From Enoplolaimus lenunculus (taxonomy: Eukaryota; Nematoda; Enoplea; Enoplida; Thoracostomopsidae), in assembly GCA_030248215.1 (NCBI GenBank), contig JASANG010002508.1, forward strand, positions 124,001-188,000: DNA of 64,000 nucleotides. The letters are read 5' to 3'. A program made the position numbers and the translations under genes. Below, in pieces: positions 37,153 through 48,482 of the stretch; position 1 is the stretch's first letter; each line of letters opens with the position of its first letter. The notes under the pieces are model-generated. The model was not told the DNA's origin. It did not search any database and was given only the letters and a program-made list of their open reading frames with translations.

Positions 37153-37895
37153 GTTTTGGCAATTTTATCAGTTTCGTTCATATCGATATCGTGTCTTGCA
37201 TTGACAATAAACACAATCCCTGGTGTTTACACAGTGAATCCAGTGACTCGAGAGCAATCAGACAACATTTACTTGTACTACGTTGAGGTGGTTTGCATAA
37301 TTTGGTTTACATTTGAATATTTTTCACGGCTAATCGCTTCCCCCAACAAATGGACTTTTATCAAAGGTCCGCTCAACATTATAGACGTCTTATCAATCCT
37401 GCCGTTCTACCTGTCCCTGTTCATTGAAGAGGCTCAACCCCTGGAACACTCAAATTCTTCCTGGTGGGACCTCGCTGATAATACTTCTCTATCGTCAGAT
37501 CAAAGCAATTATTCCACCCTGTATAACTATTTCAAAACTAATTTTAGTCATCAAGAGTGGGTGCGACCTTCGGATTTGCCCCCTGCAGCTATTCCTTTTA
37601 CCCCTGCAGCCACAGTAGCCGCGAGTTCCGCAGCGAAGGTGGGAATACAAGACGTGCGACGAGTAATTCAAGTATTTCGAATTATGAGAGTCTTGCGAAT
37701 TTTAAAGTTGGCTCGTCACTCAACTGGACTTCAGTCGCTTGGATTTACTTTGAAAAATAGCTATCGCGAGCTCGGTTTGTTGATTCTGTTTTTGGCAATC
37801 GGAATTATGCTATTTTCGAGTCTGGCATATTTCGCGGAAAAAGATCATCCGGGAACTAATTTTACCAGTATTCCAGCGTCGTTTTGGTGGGCAAG
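37153..37895 (+). CDS. Shab: Shab/Kv2 K+ channel, exon 2 (S1-S5 and pore helix)
   Basis: Encodes S1 ([20 protein letters not shown]), S2 and S3 ([40 protein letters not shown]) and the S4 sensor ([20 protein letters not shown], an Arg/Lys every third residue). The S4-S5 linker, S5 and the start of the pore helix (IPASFWWA) follow. Between S3 and S4 there is an insertion: about 76 residues separate S3 from the S4 arginines, against about a dozen in mammalian Kv2.1. It contains four N-x-S/T sequons (NSS, NTS, NYS, NFS) and an Ala/Pro-rich end. The exon starts after TTTCCAG in phase 0 and ends in phase 2 at GCAAG|GTAAG. The split codon with exon 3 gives Ser just before [10 protein letters not shown]. 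The short frames after 37895 are intronic. Confidence 0.93.
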
Positions 37896-39106
37896 GTAAG
37901 CTGTGGTTTGTTCCTTGCTATCAATGGTTGAGTTGCAGAATTCTGACTTAAGCTCGATGTTAACTTCAGTGTATGGCGTCATGTTACTGAAGTGTTTTTG
38001 GTTTAACTTAACTGAGATGTTTTCAATCAGGATTTCTCCTTGCAATTTAATTAAGGTTCACAAGTCGACTTTAGTTGTGGCTCTACAACTTAACCGTTGT
38101 CTCGCTGCCTCTTTATAATTTCTGTTTTTGTTCGAAAAGTTAAAGAATACCACAGATTGTTACCAGCTGAACAATATAACTTTTTGGATGCGGAGATGCA
38201 TGTATATATTCAAAGCAGCAGTGTTTCACAAATCGTAAAGCTCTATTGGCACGTGCAAGTTTTTGCAGCAAAAACTTGCATACGCAACTAGCATGTGCAC
38301 GTTTGGTCAGACAACAGCTCTGAAGTTCATGCCGCTGCAAATTATATATTCACTGGAGCTCGTGCTATTGAATTTAATTAGGACGTATGAACGAAATTGC
38401 AACTCGCTTGAATTTCTCGCACCTGTGTTTCAATTGGCCATTCGGAAGACATGTTGTTGACTGCTTCTGAATTGATTCAGACTGTTGAATTTATTCAAGA
38501 AGCTTGACTTAATTCAAGAATCAAACCTGTTTGATTTTTCGCAGTGTATGGCGATTGTGCCGTGGCTTGTTTTTCATTTTTAAGCATTAAATAATAATTG
38601 TATCCTTATGAAACCGCTATACGTGATTGTTTCTTGCACCTGAAACTTGCAGCTGCAAGTTTTTTCAAAAACTCGTTCGAAGAACTTTCAACTGCAATTG
38701 ATTCTTGAGAAATATGCCCCAAGAATTATTTCATGGGCATGAATAAACCTTGCAAGTCGAATTAATTCACCATCATTGGCTGAACTGATAACTCATAACT
38801 TATGCTTGGTAATTATCGCAGTCGTCTGCAAATTATTCATACATGTTCGCGACAAGATTCAGAATAAAAATGACGTTTCCTTGCAAATACTTGCAGCTGC
38901 AAGAAATCTTGTAAGTTGCAGCTGTGATTTCTCGCTACAAAAAATTGCACGTCTGAATAAGGTTCTACTTTACAGATGATGCTTGATTGTTTTAAATGCA
39001 GTTCGGCACCGTATATTGACGCAAGTAAATTGCTGCAAGGCACTGCATAGCAATTTTTACTTAAAAATAGTTTTGCAACCCTAACGCGATGTTTAACACA
39101 TTTCAG
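37896..39106 (+). other. Kv2 intron 2
   Basis: GTAAGC donor and CATTTCAG acceptor. It holds two copies of the 14-bp palindrome CTTGCAGCTGCAAG (38646-38659 and 38890-38903) and several related TTGCAG/CTGCAA words. No exon is seen within it. Confidence 0.85.
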
Positions 39107-40025
39107 CATAACGATGACAACTGTCGGCTACGGTGATATCTATCCTAAGACTGTGGTTGGAAAGCTGGTTGGCGGTGCTTGCTGCATCTGTGGTGTTCTT
39201 GTTATTGCGCTTCCGATCCCAATTATTGTGAACAATTTTGCTGAATTTTACAAAAATCAAATTCGACGCGAAAAAGCATTGGCCAGACGAGAAGCACTTG
39301 AAAAAGCTCGAGCTGTCGGCAGTTTACTGTCAATCCGAAGTGTTAACCTCCGCGCAGCCCTGGTCAGCAGTGTCCGGCTGGCGACGCCTAGGGCAAGTAT
39401 CATCGAGCCACCCTCGCCGTTTCCAGGCTACCCTGGAGGTAGTCTTTACTCAGGAAATCGTTTATCAATGGGACGCTACGAGTCTCGGAGGCCGTCTTCA
39501 GTATCAAGAGCCTCATTCTTATCAGCAGACCATAATCCCAATCCCACAGCTTATCACTTATTTCCTCAACCCGGCTTAAGCTCCCAAGCCGCTTATTCAG
39601 TTGATAACTCCTGTTTTTTGAGCCGGTCACCGGAAGAGTACACACCGCCTCGGGGACAAGGAGCGACTAATTTAGTGAAATCCATTTCAAGTCGACTAGG
39701 ACCAACTAAACGACGTTCTCCTACCCGATATGGCGGCGGATCTAAATCTATTAGCTGTCGAAGTAGTCTCGAGACTCCGGATTCTATTTTAGAACAATCG
39801 TCTAATCTTTTAACCCCTCCACCTTTACTTCATGGCTCCGTCGCAGGTGGCACTATTCGACAAGGACCAAATTTAAAACCGGTGTCTGTTAATACACCTG
39901 ATCTAAAACCGGGAACTCCTGCTGAGCACACTGGAGCTGGGGGGCTGGCGAGTTCAACTCCGACGACAAAATGTTCTAAATTACCGGTAAACCATCTTCA
40001 ATCGTGTCCTATTGATCATAAAGCG
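39107..40025 (+). CDS. Shab: Shab/Kv2 K+ channel, exon 3 (selectivity filter, S6, proximal C-terminus)
   Basis: Starts in phase 2 after CATTTCAG. It encodes [15 protein letters not shown], so the K+ selectivity filter TVGYGD is at the very start. S6 follows with the PIP gating hinge ([18 protein letters not shown]), then the Kv2-type stretch [18 protein letters not shown] and a Ser/Pro-rich cytoplasmic tail. A consensus donor AAAGCG|GTAAGT at 40026 lies in phase 0 and matches the phase of exon 4. Without splicing the frame would run only 12 more codons, ending inside a MITE that begins about 27 bp past the donor, so the spliced form is preferred. Confidence 0.9.
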
Positions 40026-40052
40026 GTAAGTCACGAATCAAATCCGGCACGG

Positions 40053-40390
40053 GCTAAACCCTAATTAGAGTCCATAAATGTCAATTATCCCTAATTGTAC
40101 GCATAAATGACTCCAGTACCAAATGAAGTTGAGTTCGAAACTTTAACACCTGCTTAAGTTTTGAAAGTACATTACTAAGTATAACCTTGCATTATCGCTT
40201 AAGCTATTGACACAATACAAATAACATTTACTTCAACGGATAGTTGCAGTACCGGATATTTATCAGTAACGAAGTGTGGCCGGGCGTGGGTTAAAAATAA
40301 ATAACAGTCCGTAACCGAATAACAGGGGGTACCGTCTAAAAAGGCCAAATAATTTATCAGTACCATCCTTATATATTCGGGTCACTACAG
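40053..40390. mobile_element. mariner-type MITE, copy 4, left end missing
   Basis: The interior matches 21959-22369 from 'ACCCTAATTAGAGTCCATAA' onward and ends ..TTCGGGTCACTACAG followed by TA. It lies a few tens of bases downstream of the Kv2 exon 3 donor. Confidence 0.75.
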
Positions 40391-40548
40391 TATGTCAATA
40401 AATAATCATAGAGGTCTTGTAAGTTTTGAAATAGCATAACGTCACCTTAAAAATTTTGTACATTACTGTAGCAAACCGAATAACTGAATGTGGCTGATAT
40501 TTCGCATTTCCAGAGATCAGTTTACTCCTAGTACTATTCGGTTCCCGG

Positions 40549-41981
40549 TGTCACGGTATAATTCTTCCCCCGTTTAATTTTTCCTCCGGAAGAATTAGTT
40601 TATTCTATCCTCGTTCACGGTATAGTTATTTCCCCCCGTTTAATGCTTCCCACCGTTCAATTCTTCCCCGCAAGACAAATTACACTTAGTTTAGATTAGT
40701 TTAATTTTTCTGCGCCGACGCTACATTTTTTCCCTCCGTAGGTTTTCCCGGACACCAGTCATGGTATGATTTTTTCCTCTGCTGAATTCCACCCCTTCGA
40801 ACCGATATCTTCTCGAACAGTTGTACAATTGTCAGAATTTCAAAAGTATTTTATAACAGTTTACATTTTAACCCCTGATTACAACTTCGTAGTGATTTTC
40901 ACCTGGATGCTGGAAATAAATGCCGCAGTGGCAAAAATTTCGCACTCAGTTGTCCAATCCGCATGCACCTAACAAGATTTTCGCACTCAGTTGTCCAAAA
41001 CGTCGCCGTACCGCTTTGCTAAATGTAATTATTCGGCTCTCTATTATTCAATCTCTCGATATTGACAGCAATTTCGTTCAATTTTTACGGATATCCTCGT
41101 AATAGCGTTCAGTGACAGATATACTGAAACTTATGACTCGAAAAAACCAATTACCATACAGTCTCTATAGACTATACTTCCTTTAGTGAACCTGACGATT
41201 CATTCGTATACTTGTAATTGACTATTTTTGCGACTTTGATACCAAATTTGAAGGCAGCCACTTTTTGCAATTCAGCATTCCACGTGATACCAGATTCTTG
41301 TTACTGGTATGAAATGAACAAGTGCTTTCGCGTTGTCCTATCCAGCAGTTTTATTTTGCTGACATTGATCACATGAACGGACATAAGCGGCAACTTCGGA
41401 AAAAATTCTATCCCAAAAATATTTCGCCTCAATAGCTGCAAGAGTGCGATGTTGTCCCAAATGTGCGCGATTGTTATGAAACTGCAACATTGATGCTTCG
41501 ACACATTCCTGGTCTCCTAATTTTGTTGTAATCATGCGCTTGCCTGAAACGTCCATCCTGCACAGAAGCCAAATTACCGTCTTCAGTTGTTTTTGTCATA
41601 TTATTCTATTAGTCTCGTTACCGAAATCTTGTACTAATGCCCAGGGTGGCACAGAATCCACTATTTGACAAAATCCGTGCCAGCCTGGTCATGACCGTTT
41701 GCAGAACAAATCACTTGTTTCTAGTTTCAGCGAAATGGAAGTCTCATAACTCATACGTGTTATTCGATAAATTTAAGTTAAAACCCCCATTTCTTTTTTT
41801 TCGTAAAAAATTTGAATCGAAATTCAACAGCTAAATATTACAAATACAACTGTGCCGAATACATAAAGCTAGAGGGCTTTAAAATTTATTGAAAAGAGTT
41901 AAACCAAAGGTTATGGAAGCATTGAACTGGTATAATTCAACCTGGAGAAAATTATATAGAGGGAAGAATTAAACCGTGACA
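40549..41981 (-). mobile_element. Ginger-like element with gypsy-type integrase remnant (fossil)
   Basis: The ends are inverted repeats of about 21 bp with one mismatch, starting TGTCACGGT and ending ACCGTGACA. The 4-bp flanks CCGG (40545-40548) and CCGC (41982-41985) may be a worn target duplication. Inside, on the minus strand, lies a piece of gypsy-type integrase (41338-41556). TIRs of TGT...ACA form combined with a gypsy-like integrase define Ginger DNA transposons. The element is broken and only a small part of any integrase remains. Alternatively, a gypsy fragment may have landed in an unrelated TIR element. Confidence 0.6.
41338..41556 (-). mobile_element. Integrase H2C2 zinc-binding remnant (fossil)
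   Basis: The minus-strand reading shows the HHCC pattern of gypsy-type integrases: H-x4-H-LG-x-H, then KYFW..I..EVAAYV, then C-x2-C-QQNK. Only the zinc-binding N-terminal domain is seen. It is a decayed fragment within the TIR element that fills much of Kv2 intron 3. Confidence 0.8.
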
Positions 41982-42510
41982 CCGCACTTTATCTATTTAA
42001 GCCAACATCCACTTATTTGGATTGCACATCTTTAATTCCATATGCATTAGGAAAGTACTTGTAAGACTTGACTATACTGCTATGAATACACTCAACAATA
42101 TTTTGCGTAACGAATCAAATTCAGTAGTGAACTTAAATTAGTCCAGTACGCATTTACACAATCTAGCTGGGTTATTTTTTATGAACTAATTAGTTCAGAC
42201 TATATTTATTCAAGGAGTTTAACTAGAAAAATACACTCCTATTGATTCGGACTCAAAATACGGCCTCTGGACTCTTACTACGTTTTACGCGCTTGTTTGG
42301 GTTATGCTGACTCAATTTTCCTGCTAAACCACTTGTTTAGAACAGCTCAGCTTTTATCGCTTGTGATCCATTAAATATTTTACATTCGAAGAAATAAATA
42401 TAGCGTCAAAACACTTTAGCATAAGTTATGTAATTGTTGCAAAATGTGAACTGAAATCTTAAAATAATAAACTTGCAATCTCAAAGTAGTAACTTTTGTT
42501 GTCGTTTCAG

Positions 42511-43386
42511 ACCCTTCGTCCAAGTCACAACCGCGTCGAAGAGTTAATAAAAGCTCATTCTATGAGCGTATCTTCGTTATCGCGTGCCGATAACGCATTG
42601 GACAATAGCGGCGCCAGCGGAAGCGGCAGTGGCGGTGGAACCAACCAATCAGCATCAAGTTCGGCAAACCGATGTACACCGCTTCGTCCAATCAAATCGC
42701 ACTCTAATGCCGCATCCATCGCCGCCAGTCGCCGTTATTTGCCGCATCAGAAACGCGTTCGAACGTTTCCTACTCAACCGACGGCGCCTGACGATGGGCT
42801 ACTGTCAACACAGCAGTCGAGTAGCAGCGTCCCATCGACGTCTATGGCGGTGGCAATGACGTCATCATTATTTACGCCATCACAAATAACGTCATCATAC
42901 GTGACGCCATCATCGATAACGTCATCGTTCGTGACGCCATCATCGGCGAGAATGACGTCACAATTAATGATATCATCATTGGCAAAATCATCGTCGGTCG
43001 CAATAACGTCATCGATGACGACGTCATCGACGCCACAACCAATCGCCACCGTTGCCGCATCATCCATTGATGTAGGAGGCGTCGTTAATGAAGGATTAGA
43101 GCGTCGCCGTGCGACAACCGAAACCGATCTTGAACGATTGTGCGGCGGCAACAAAGGGAATATTATTGCGTCGATGCGTCGTATGAGACGTGTCAGTCGT
43201 GGCGGCGGCGAGTTGCGACGAAGTTGCGGTGTTGACTTACAGTTTTATGATGGCGACGCTGGCGGAGATGGGTATCGATCAGCGACAATGACAAGATCGG
43301 CTGACCAGCAAAGTTGCGACGTAGCAGGTAACACTGATAAGTATTTTATTCGAAGGACCATTATTCTACGGGGGAAGGTTGCATAA
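42511..43386 (+). CDS. Shab: Shab/Kv2 K+ channel, exon 4 (distal C-terminus)
   Basis: Opens at a strong acceptor (TTGTCGTTTCAG|ACC) in phase 0, matching exon 3, and reads 291 codons to a TAA at 43384-43386. It begins 'TLRPSHNRVEELIKAHSMSV', followed by Gly/Ser- and Ser/Thr-rich low-complexity sequence. An internal run of 'TSS..TPSS' repeats comes from ACGTCATCA-like DNA words. The assignment to Kv2 rests on phase, strand and position, because the distal tail is not conserved enough to recognise. A CAG|GTAACA donor at 43328 (phase 1) could lead to another exon, but I found no matching acceptor. AATAAA signals lie at about 43752-43763. With this end the protein is about 1,902 residues. Confidence 0.75.
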   Translation, partial: TLRPSHNRVEELIKAHSMSVSSLSRADNALDNSGASGSGSGGGTNQSASSSANRCTPLRPIKSHSNAASIAASRRYLPHQKRVRTFPTQPTAPDDGLLSTQQSSSSVPSTSMAVAMTSSLFTPSQITSSYVTPSSITSSFVTPSSARMTSQLMISSLAKSSSVAITSSMTTSSTPQPIATVAASSIDVGGVVNEGLERRRATTETDLERLCGGNKGNIIASMRRMRRVSRGGGELRRSCGVDLQFYDGDAGGDGYRSATMTRSADQQSCDVAGNTDKYFIRRTIILRGKVA

Positions 43387-43941
43387 GTCGAAAATAATTT
43401 TTTCCGTGCTATTACGTGTTTCGGAACGCATAGCACATCTGCAAAATTAAAGTCGTCGTCAATAAGCTATTGAAATTCAAAAATACAGTCGTTCTGCTGA
43501 ATTCTTACAGCAATTTATTTTAGCTTCAGTTTGAAAAATGGTTTTTAACTTTTCTAAAGTGATACACGAGTCGGAGAAGTACACTAAGCAAAATTGACCA
43601 TAATAAAACGTTGACTGGTAATTGCGCTATTCAAAACTTCGTGCTTTTGATATTCTATCCCAACTAGCAATTATTTTCACTTTCTCTTCGCTGCGTTTTT
43701 TCACAACCGTAGTAGGAAAAAGCGTTTCTAATTTCCGAATGACCCTGTCTAAATAAAAATAAAAGCTGTGCAATTAGGCGAACTATGGATTTTTCATTTT
43801 TGCAGTACTTGCTTACAACGAACCTGACAATTTTTTTAGGAATTAGTTTGAATCTAAATTGTTCCTGACGTGAGCAAAGCTAAAACTGCAATGGCTAGTA
43901 CCTTGAAAGCCAAAAGTACACGATCTTTTCCAAATTCCGGT

Positions 43942-44215
43942 GTCAATGTATAGATCAGGGATGTAGCAGTAGTATAAGCATATTATTCCTACGGCTAAGC
44001 CTAAGCCGAAGCATAAGCGTAAGGATAAGCATGTAACAAAGCGTAAAGGCTAGCCTTAGCGTAAGCGTAGCCGCTTCGCTAACACAAAAACGTTTAAGGT
44101 TCTAAGCAAAAAATTGTACATATTATATTCAGTACAATACAGTATGCTTTGAGCCAATGGTACAGAAAGCTTTTCAAGGGTACCTTTCCCTGAGCTATAA
44201 AGATCAGGTGTTCTT
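43942..44215. mobile_element. Hexamer MITE, copy
   Basis: Left end TCAATGTATAGATCAGGG, an internal run of TAAGCCTAAGC/GTAAGGATAAGC hexamers, and right end ..ATAAAGATCAGG. The orientation of the hexamers is opposite to that at 4016. Confidence 0.55.
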
Positions 44216-44805
44216 GCGTTCGAAGCAGGGAAAACAATAGAGGGTCGATTGACTTATTTGAGTAAGCAAATACGTTTTTGGTTTACAAAAATTGGTTACA
44301 GTTTCAGTTTTTAGATCACATCTGCTTGTTTCAAATTGAAAAGCTTAATTTGTACAATTTTAAGTTCAGAAAACATTAGCTCTGCAAGCGCTGCAGAGAT
44401 TAGTTTAGTATATGCAAACTTCACAATATCATACGGACACTGTTAAAATTTTATTGAGCTCTCGATGGTCACGGAAGCTGTTTTTTGCGTCAGTGTTCAG
44501 CGCCAACGCATTTTTAGTTTCCGTGTGTGTCCATCAATGATTTCCTTAAACAATTTATTTGGTGCACCGTTAACATTGTGAATATTGCATTAGATATACT
44601 GTAGTGTTTAGAGTGTGTTTAGTTTCATTAATATTAACGGTCAAAATCCTTACATTTAATTGGTCGACAACCCATGTAATATCCACTTAAACTGTTTTGG
44701 TCTCGTTCGCTAAAAACATTCGAGAAAATAAATTTCCGTTCGACAAAATTCTTTTTCAATAAAACAGCTTTAGTATTTGTCAACTATCGTTATTTGGAAC
44801 AAGAG

Positions 44806-45016
44806 GCAGTATTCTTAACGGTGTGTCGCGCCTATCGACAGTCAAAAATAGGTCTTCAAACAAGCGAACTACGACAGTTACGAAATTTACTTCACAGAGT
44901 AACAGAGTTGAGTTGAATTTAACAAATGGTGCCAAATTTTGCAACTCGTTCTAATTCCAAAATCTCACAACTTATTACTAACTGGTGATAGGTGCTACAC
45001 ACGTTTCAGAATACGC
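44806..45016. mobile_element. MITE with GTATTCTCAA.TGTGTG ends, copy
   Basis: Left 'GCAGTATTCTTAACGGTGTG' and right 'GATAGGTGCTACACACGTTT...GAATACGC' form worn inverted ends of the family best seen at 57745-57965. Confidence 0.55.
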
Positions 45017-46090
45017 GACTAGGTTGAAAATTGTAACATAAGCTTTCAAGGCAACAGTGACCACCACACACCTCAGAACTGGCCTTCGAAACCGGGTTTG
45101 ATTTTTTCAACCAGAGCCGTGCCAACAAGTGGGACATTTAGTGCTGGCTTACAGTAATTTCGTTGGGTCCCCCCAACTCTAGTGATGTGTTCGTTTCAGG
45201 TGACATCTTTATTCGTGTACCAGAATTGCCCAAAAGGTGACACTGGATCACTATGATACTACTTAAGTAAATTCGCGTTTGAAGTGCTTATAAGCTCGTT
45301 GTTTGTTTCCTATTATTTGTGTTATTGGTTTCATTGGCTTCGCTAGAATTTTTTGGCGAGGGCCATAAATATTGTATATAAAATCAATTGCGTTTTGCTT
45401 CTCGTTCGCTTCACTCGCGAGTTTTTGTTAAATATTATATATCGTATACTATCCGTCAAAACGTTTCTGAAGATGCCGCTGTTGGTTCTCTATGGCTACA
45501 CCTATGTTATATTTTTAATTTGTTTGTTTCTTGCTTGTTTGTTGTGTTTTTGTGTGATGTTTTTTATGCTTGATGCATGTCACTGTATTCGTTTAATTTT
45601 CCTGTGATTGTCTTCGATTTAAGACTTCCGACACCAAGGGGTTTTGTCATGTTCCCGTCAAGATCGTAACCACATAGCGCCAGCAAGAGGCTACAGCCAG
45701 TCTTAGAAAAATATCACCCTATAAAAACTTCAAATATACTTGTAAGTTATTCAAACTCGCTGTAAGTCATAGAATACCGCTGTATGCCCCTCCTAAAAAT
45801 TTTCAGCCACTCTAACAAGGTAAGTTGGTTCACACCATATCCTGCATAATCTAAGAACTTATGATCTTTGCAAGCTCGCTCATAATACAAACTCGACCAG
45901 GTTGTACCCTCTCGATATAAAATCCTGGCTAATTCTTTGATAAATATCGGGTTTTTTGCACTCTTAATTTGTTTTGTTGTTACTGTTGTTTTCTTTCTAT
46001 CGAATAATCATAGTTTTGCATAGAATGGATTTGTATTGATTTTCTCAACCTTTTACAAGTTTCTATACTTATTAAATTATTTTGTATATG

Positions 46091-46304
46091 GGGCCGGTAT
46101 TTTCAAATGTGTATAGCACCTATCATCAATGTTGATAGGGTTTTGAACTCACGAACTCCTGCAGTCGTGGATCTCAAAATTTGTACACAAACAGAGAACA
46201 CCAATTCTAAAACCCTGCTGATTTGTCAGCCAATTATTTACTGATCATAAAGTTACAAGACCTATCACCAACAAGTATGTGCTACACACATATGAGAATG
46301 CGGG
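46091..46304. mobile_element. MITE with GTATTCTCAA.TGTGTG ends, copy
   Basis: Left 'GGGCCGGTATTTTCAAATGT' and 'GTATAGCACCTATCATCA' pair inverted with 'TGTGCTACACACATATGAGA' and 'ATGCGGG' on the right. About 214 bp and non-coding. Confidence 0.7.
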
Positions 46305-46531
46305 TTTTACATTCCAAATAGCTGCAGGTGTAGACTCATACCTTCGTTCTAAATTATAGCTTAACATATGTATACTAAAATTTAGCATTTTGAAATTATT
46401 TTTACCAGACAGTTTGTTTGGCCCATGCTAACTCTAAAGGCGTATCTACTAAGTTTAAGCGTAGTTTATGCCCAATCATAGAACATACGCCTCTGAATCT
46501 TCTAGACTACCAGCCTCTGGTTTCACATGCC

Positions 46532-46678
46532 AGTCAATGTATAGATTACGGCCGTAACAGTAGTATACAAATATTCCTAACCCTAAGTCTAAGGCTAAAC
46601 CAAAGCAACAAATAGTTTATAACTTAAGCTTACTTCATAGTAATCCCATTGAAAAACGGTCCGCCCCTGATGTAAAAA
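46532..46678. mobile_element. Hexamer MITE, copy
   Basis: Starts 'TCAATGTATAGATTACGGCC' and ends 'GGTCCGCCCCTGATG'. The core holds CCTAACCCTAAGTCTAAGGC-type hexamers. Confidence 0.55.
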
Positions 46679-48312
46679 TATTATAGATTGTTTGCTTTAT
46701 ATTTCAGGGCTAGATCTGAAATTCAAAGATAAAAAGCACCGATCGGACACCGATTTGTATGAAATAATATGACTCGGATGAAAAAACTCAAAGAAATTGA
46801 AAAGATGCTTTAAAAAATCACAGAACACAATAAATACCAGCTAATTTTGCAACCGACCTCGTGTAAAAAACTTTAATATTCGTAAAAAATAATAAACTGT
46901 GGCTGAATACCGTTTTTACCCAGTATATATGTGTGTATAAATAATTTATTTATAAAAATATTAAAGTAGCACTACAGCATAATGCTGTTTGTACAAGGGT
47001 ATGCAAGTTACCTTGAAATGTAACGTCGAACCATTTCTGCGACAACTCGATCTGTATTCAAATTACCTACTCACGCTTACTTGGGCGAGTCAATTTAATA
47101 CGCTAACACACAAAAATTTGTCTTGAAATTTGTTCTCAAAATTTCACAATTAAAAGTCTGCGATTCAAGGCATATATGTTAGGATTCTCGTCTAAATAAC
47201 TGCTTAAAACAATCTCAGAAATTTTTTCTAAAATTTAAAACAATTGGTTTTGTGTGCACATAATAATTTTAACAAAAACACCACCAAACACCGTTCATGT
47301 GCCGATAGAGCGATTGTTATCTCAAGCAGATAACCGGTTTTGCTCGAACAATTAAATTTTTATCACCTCCACAAACTTGCTAAGCTTGCTAAAAATGCAA
47401 CTTGCGTTGGGTACAATTTCACCGAGTATGCCCCATTTTACATTAGTTTTTAATTTTTCGATTAATATGTTAATGGACACATTTTATGCATAGAACAAAG
47501 TGCCCCACCTTATCACAACAATCACAGATGAATATCTTTCAAGTAAGCTTTAAACACACCTCATCACAGCAATACTAGACGAATATATTTCAACTAAGCT
47601 TAACACATATAGTTAGCTTCACCTATACGTCACATAACCGCTGATTTGGCGTACATGAAAAGAAATAGTGCATTCTGTTGTCCCATGGTAACATGCGTCA
47701 AAAATAATTTTTATAAACCGCGTGGTGCTGCGCAGAGGCAAACGACAGCGCGCGGTGCCGCGTAACACATAAAAGTATCCACAGCCCTAAACAACTTCAT
47801 TAATTGTTGTTGTATTTTAGAAACTGAAGTGGTATATCCATCTGACAGTAGAGCACAAAGATAAAGAACCATTGTGTTTAAAATGATTTTTTCAATGAAA
47901 GATGAAATTTTAAGCAAAAAAACGAGAAATTTCAAGTTGTAAATTTTAGCTGTTTGTTGTTTGGACAGACGCCGAGTGTCACGGATATGACAGTATAGTT
48001 TTTGAGCATGATTCTTTCTATCAATTTTTATTTTAAAAATATTTCAAAATTGCAGACCAAAGGGGATCGGACTGAACATATGCATCGTAATAGAACAAGG
48101 ATGGTCATGAGACTTAAACTCCTTGAATGCAATTTATCTTTCTTCAGAGAAGTATTCAAACGACGTACGCTAACCCCAAGGCAATCTTTTAAATTTTTTA
48201 TACCCCTTTCGCATTTTCAGCTATTTATCGGCCGTTGAAAGGTTATCGTTAATCAGAACATTAGTTTTAAAAAAATAGGCCCATAGATGGATCAAGGGCC
48301 GATCTTTTCCCG

Positions 48313-48482
48313 GACTACACAAATTGAGTCAAAATTCGACTCTGCCAGAGCCAAATTCAACTCACTGAGTCACTCAGTGCGTTGAATTCGACTCTGGCGG
48401 AGTCAAGTTTGACTCAGTTTGTGAAGTCTGGAAAAGCCTATTTTGAAAAAAGTCAATTTGACTCACCATTTTTACAGCGTAT
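48313..48482. repeat. Long hairpin built from GACTC words
   Basis: Segments 'TTGAGTCAAAATTCGACTCT' and 'GACTCTGGCGGAGTCAAGTT' face each other around CACTGAGTCACTCAGTG. It ends 'TTGACTCACCATTTTTACAG', as in the MITE at 7075-7192, so it is a rearranged or doubled member of that family. Confidence 0.65.

Larger units (their letters stand above)
40026..42510 (+). other. Kv2 intron 3
   Basis: GTAAGT donor and GTCGTTTCAG acceptor, phase 0. It contains a 5'-truncated mariner-type MITE (40053-40390) and a Ginger-like element (40549-41981). Confidence 0.8.

Noticed and set aside
45353-45607. Hydrophobic 84-codon frame that might be a signal-peptide exon
   Set aside because: It is hydrophobic for too long, lacks a convincing donor, and could be chance in T-rich DNA.
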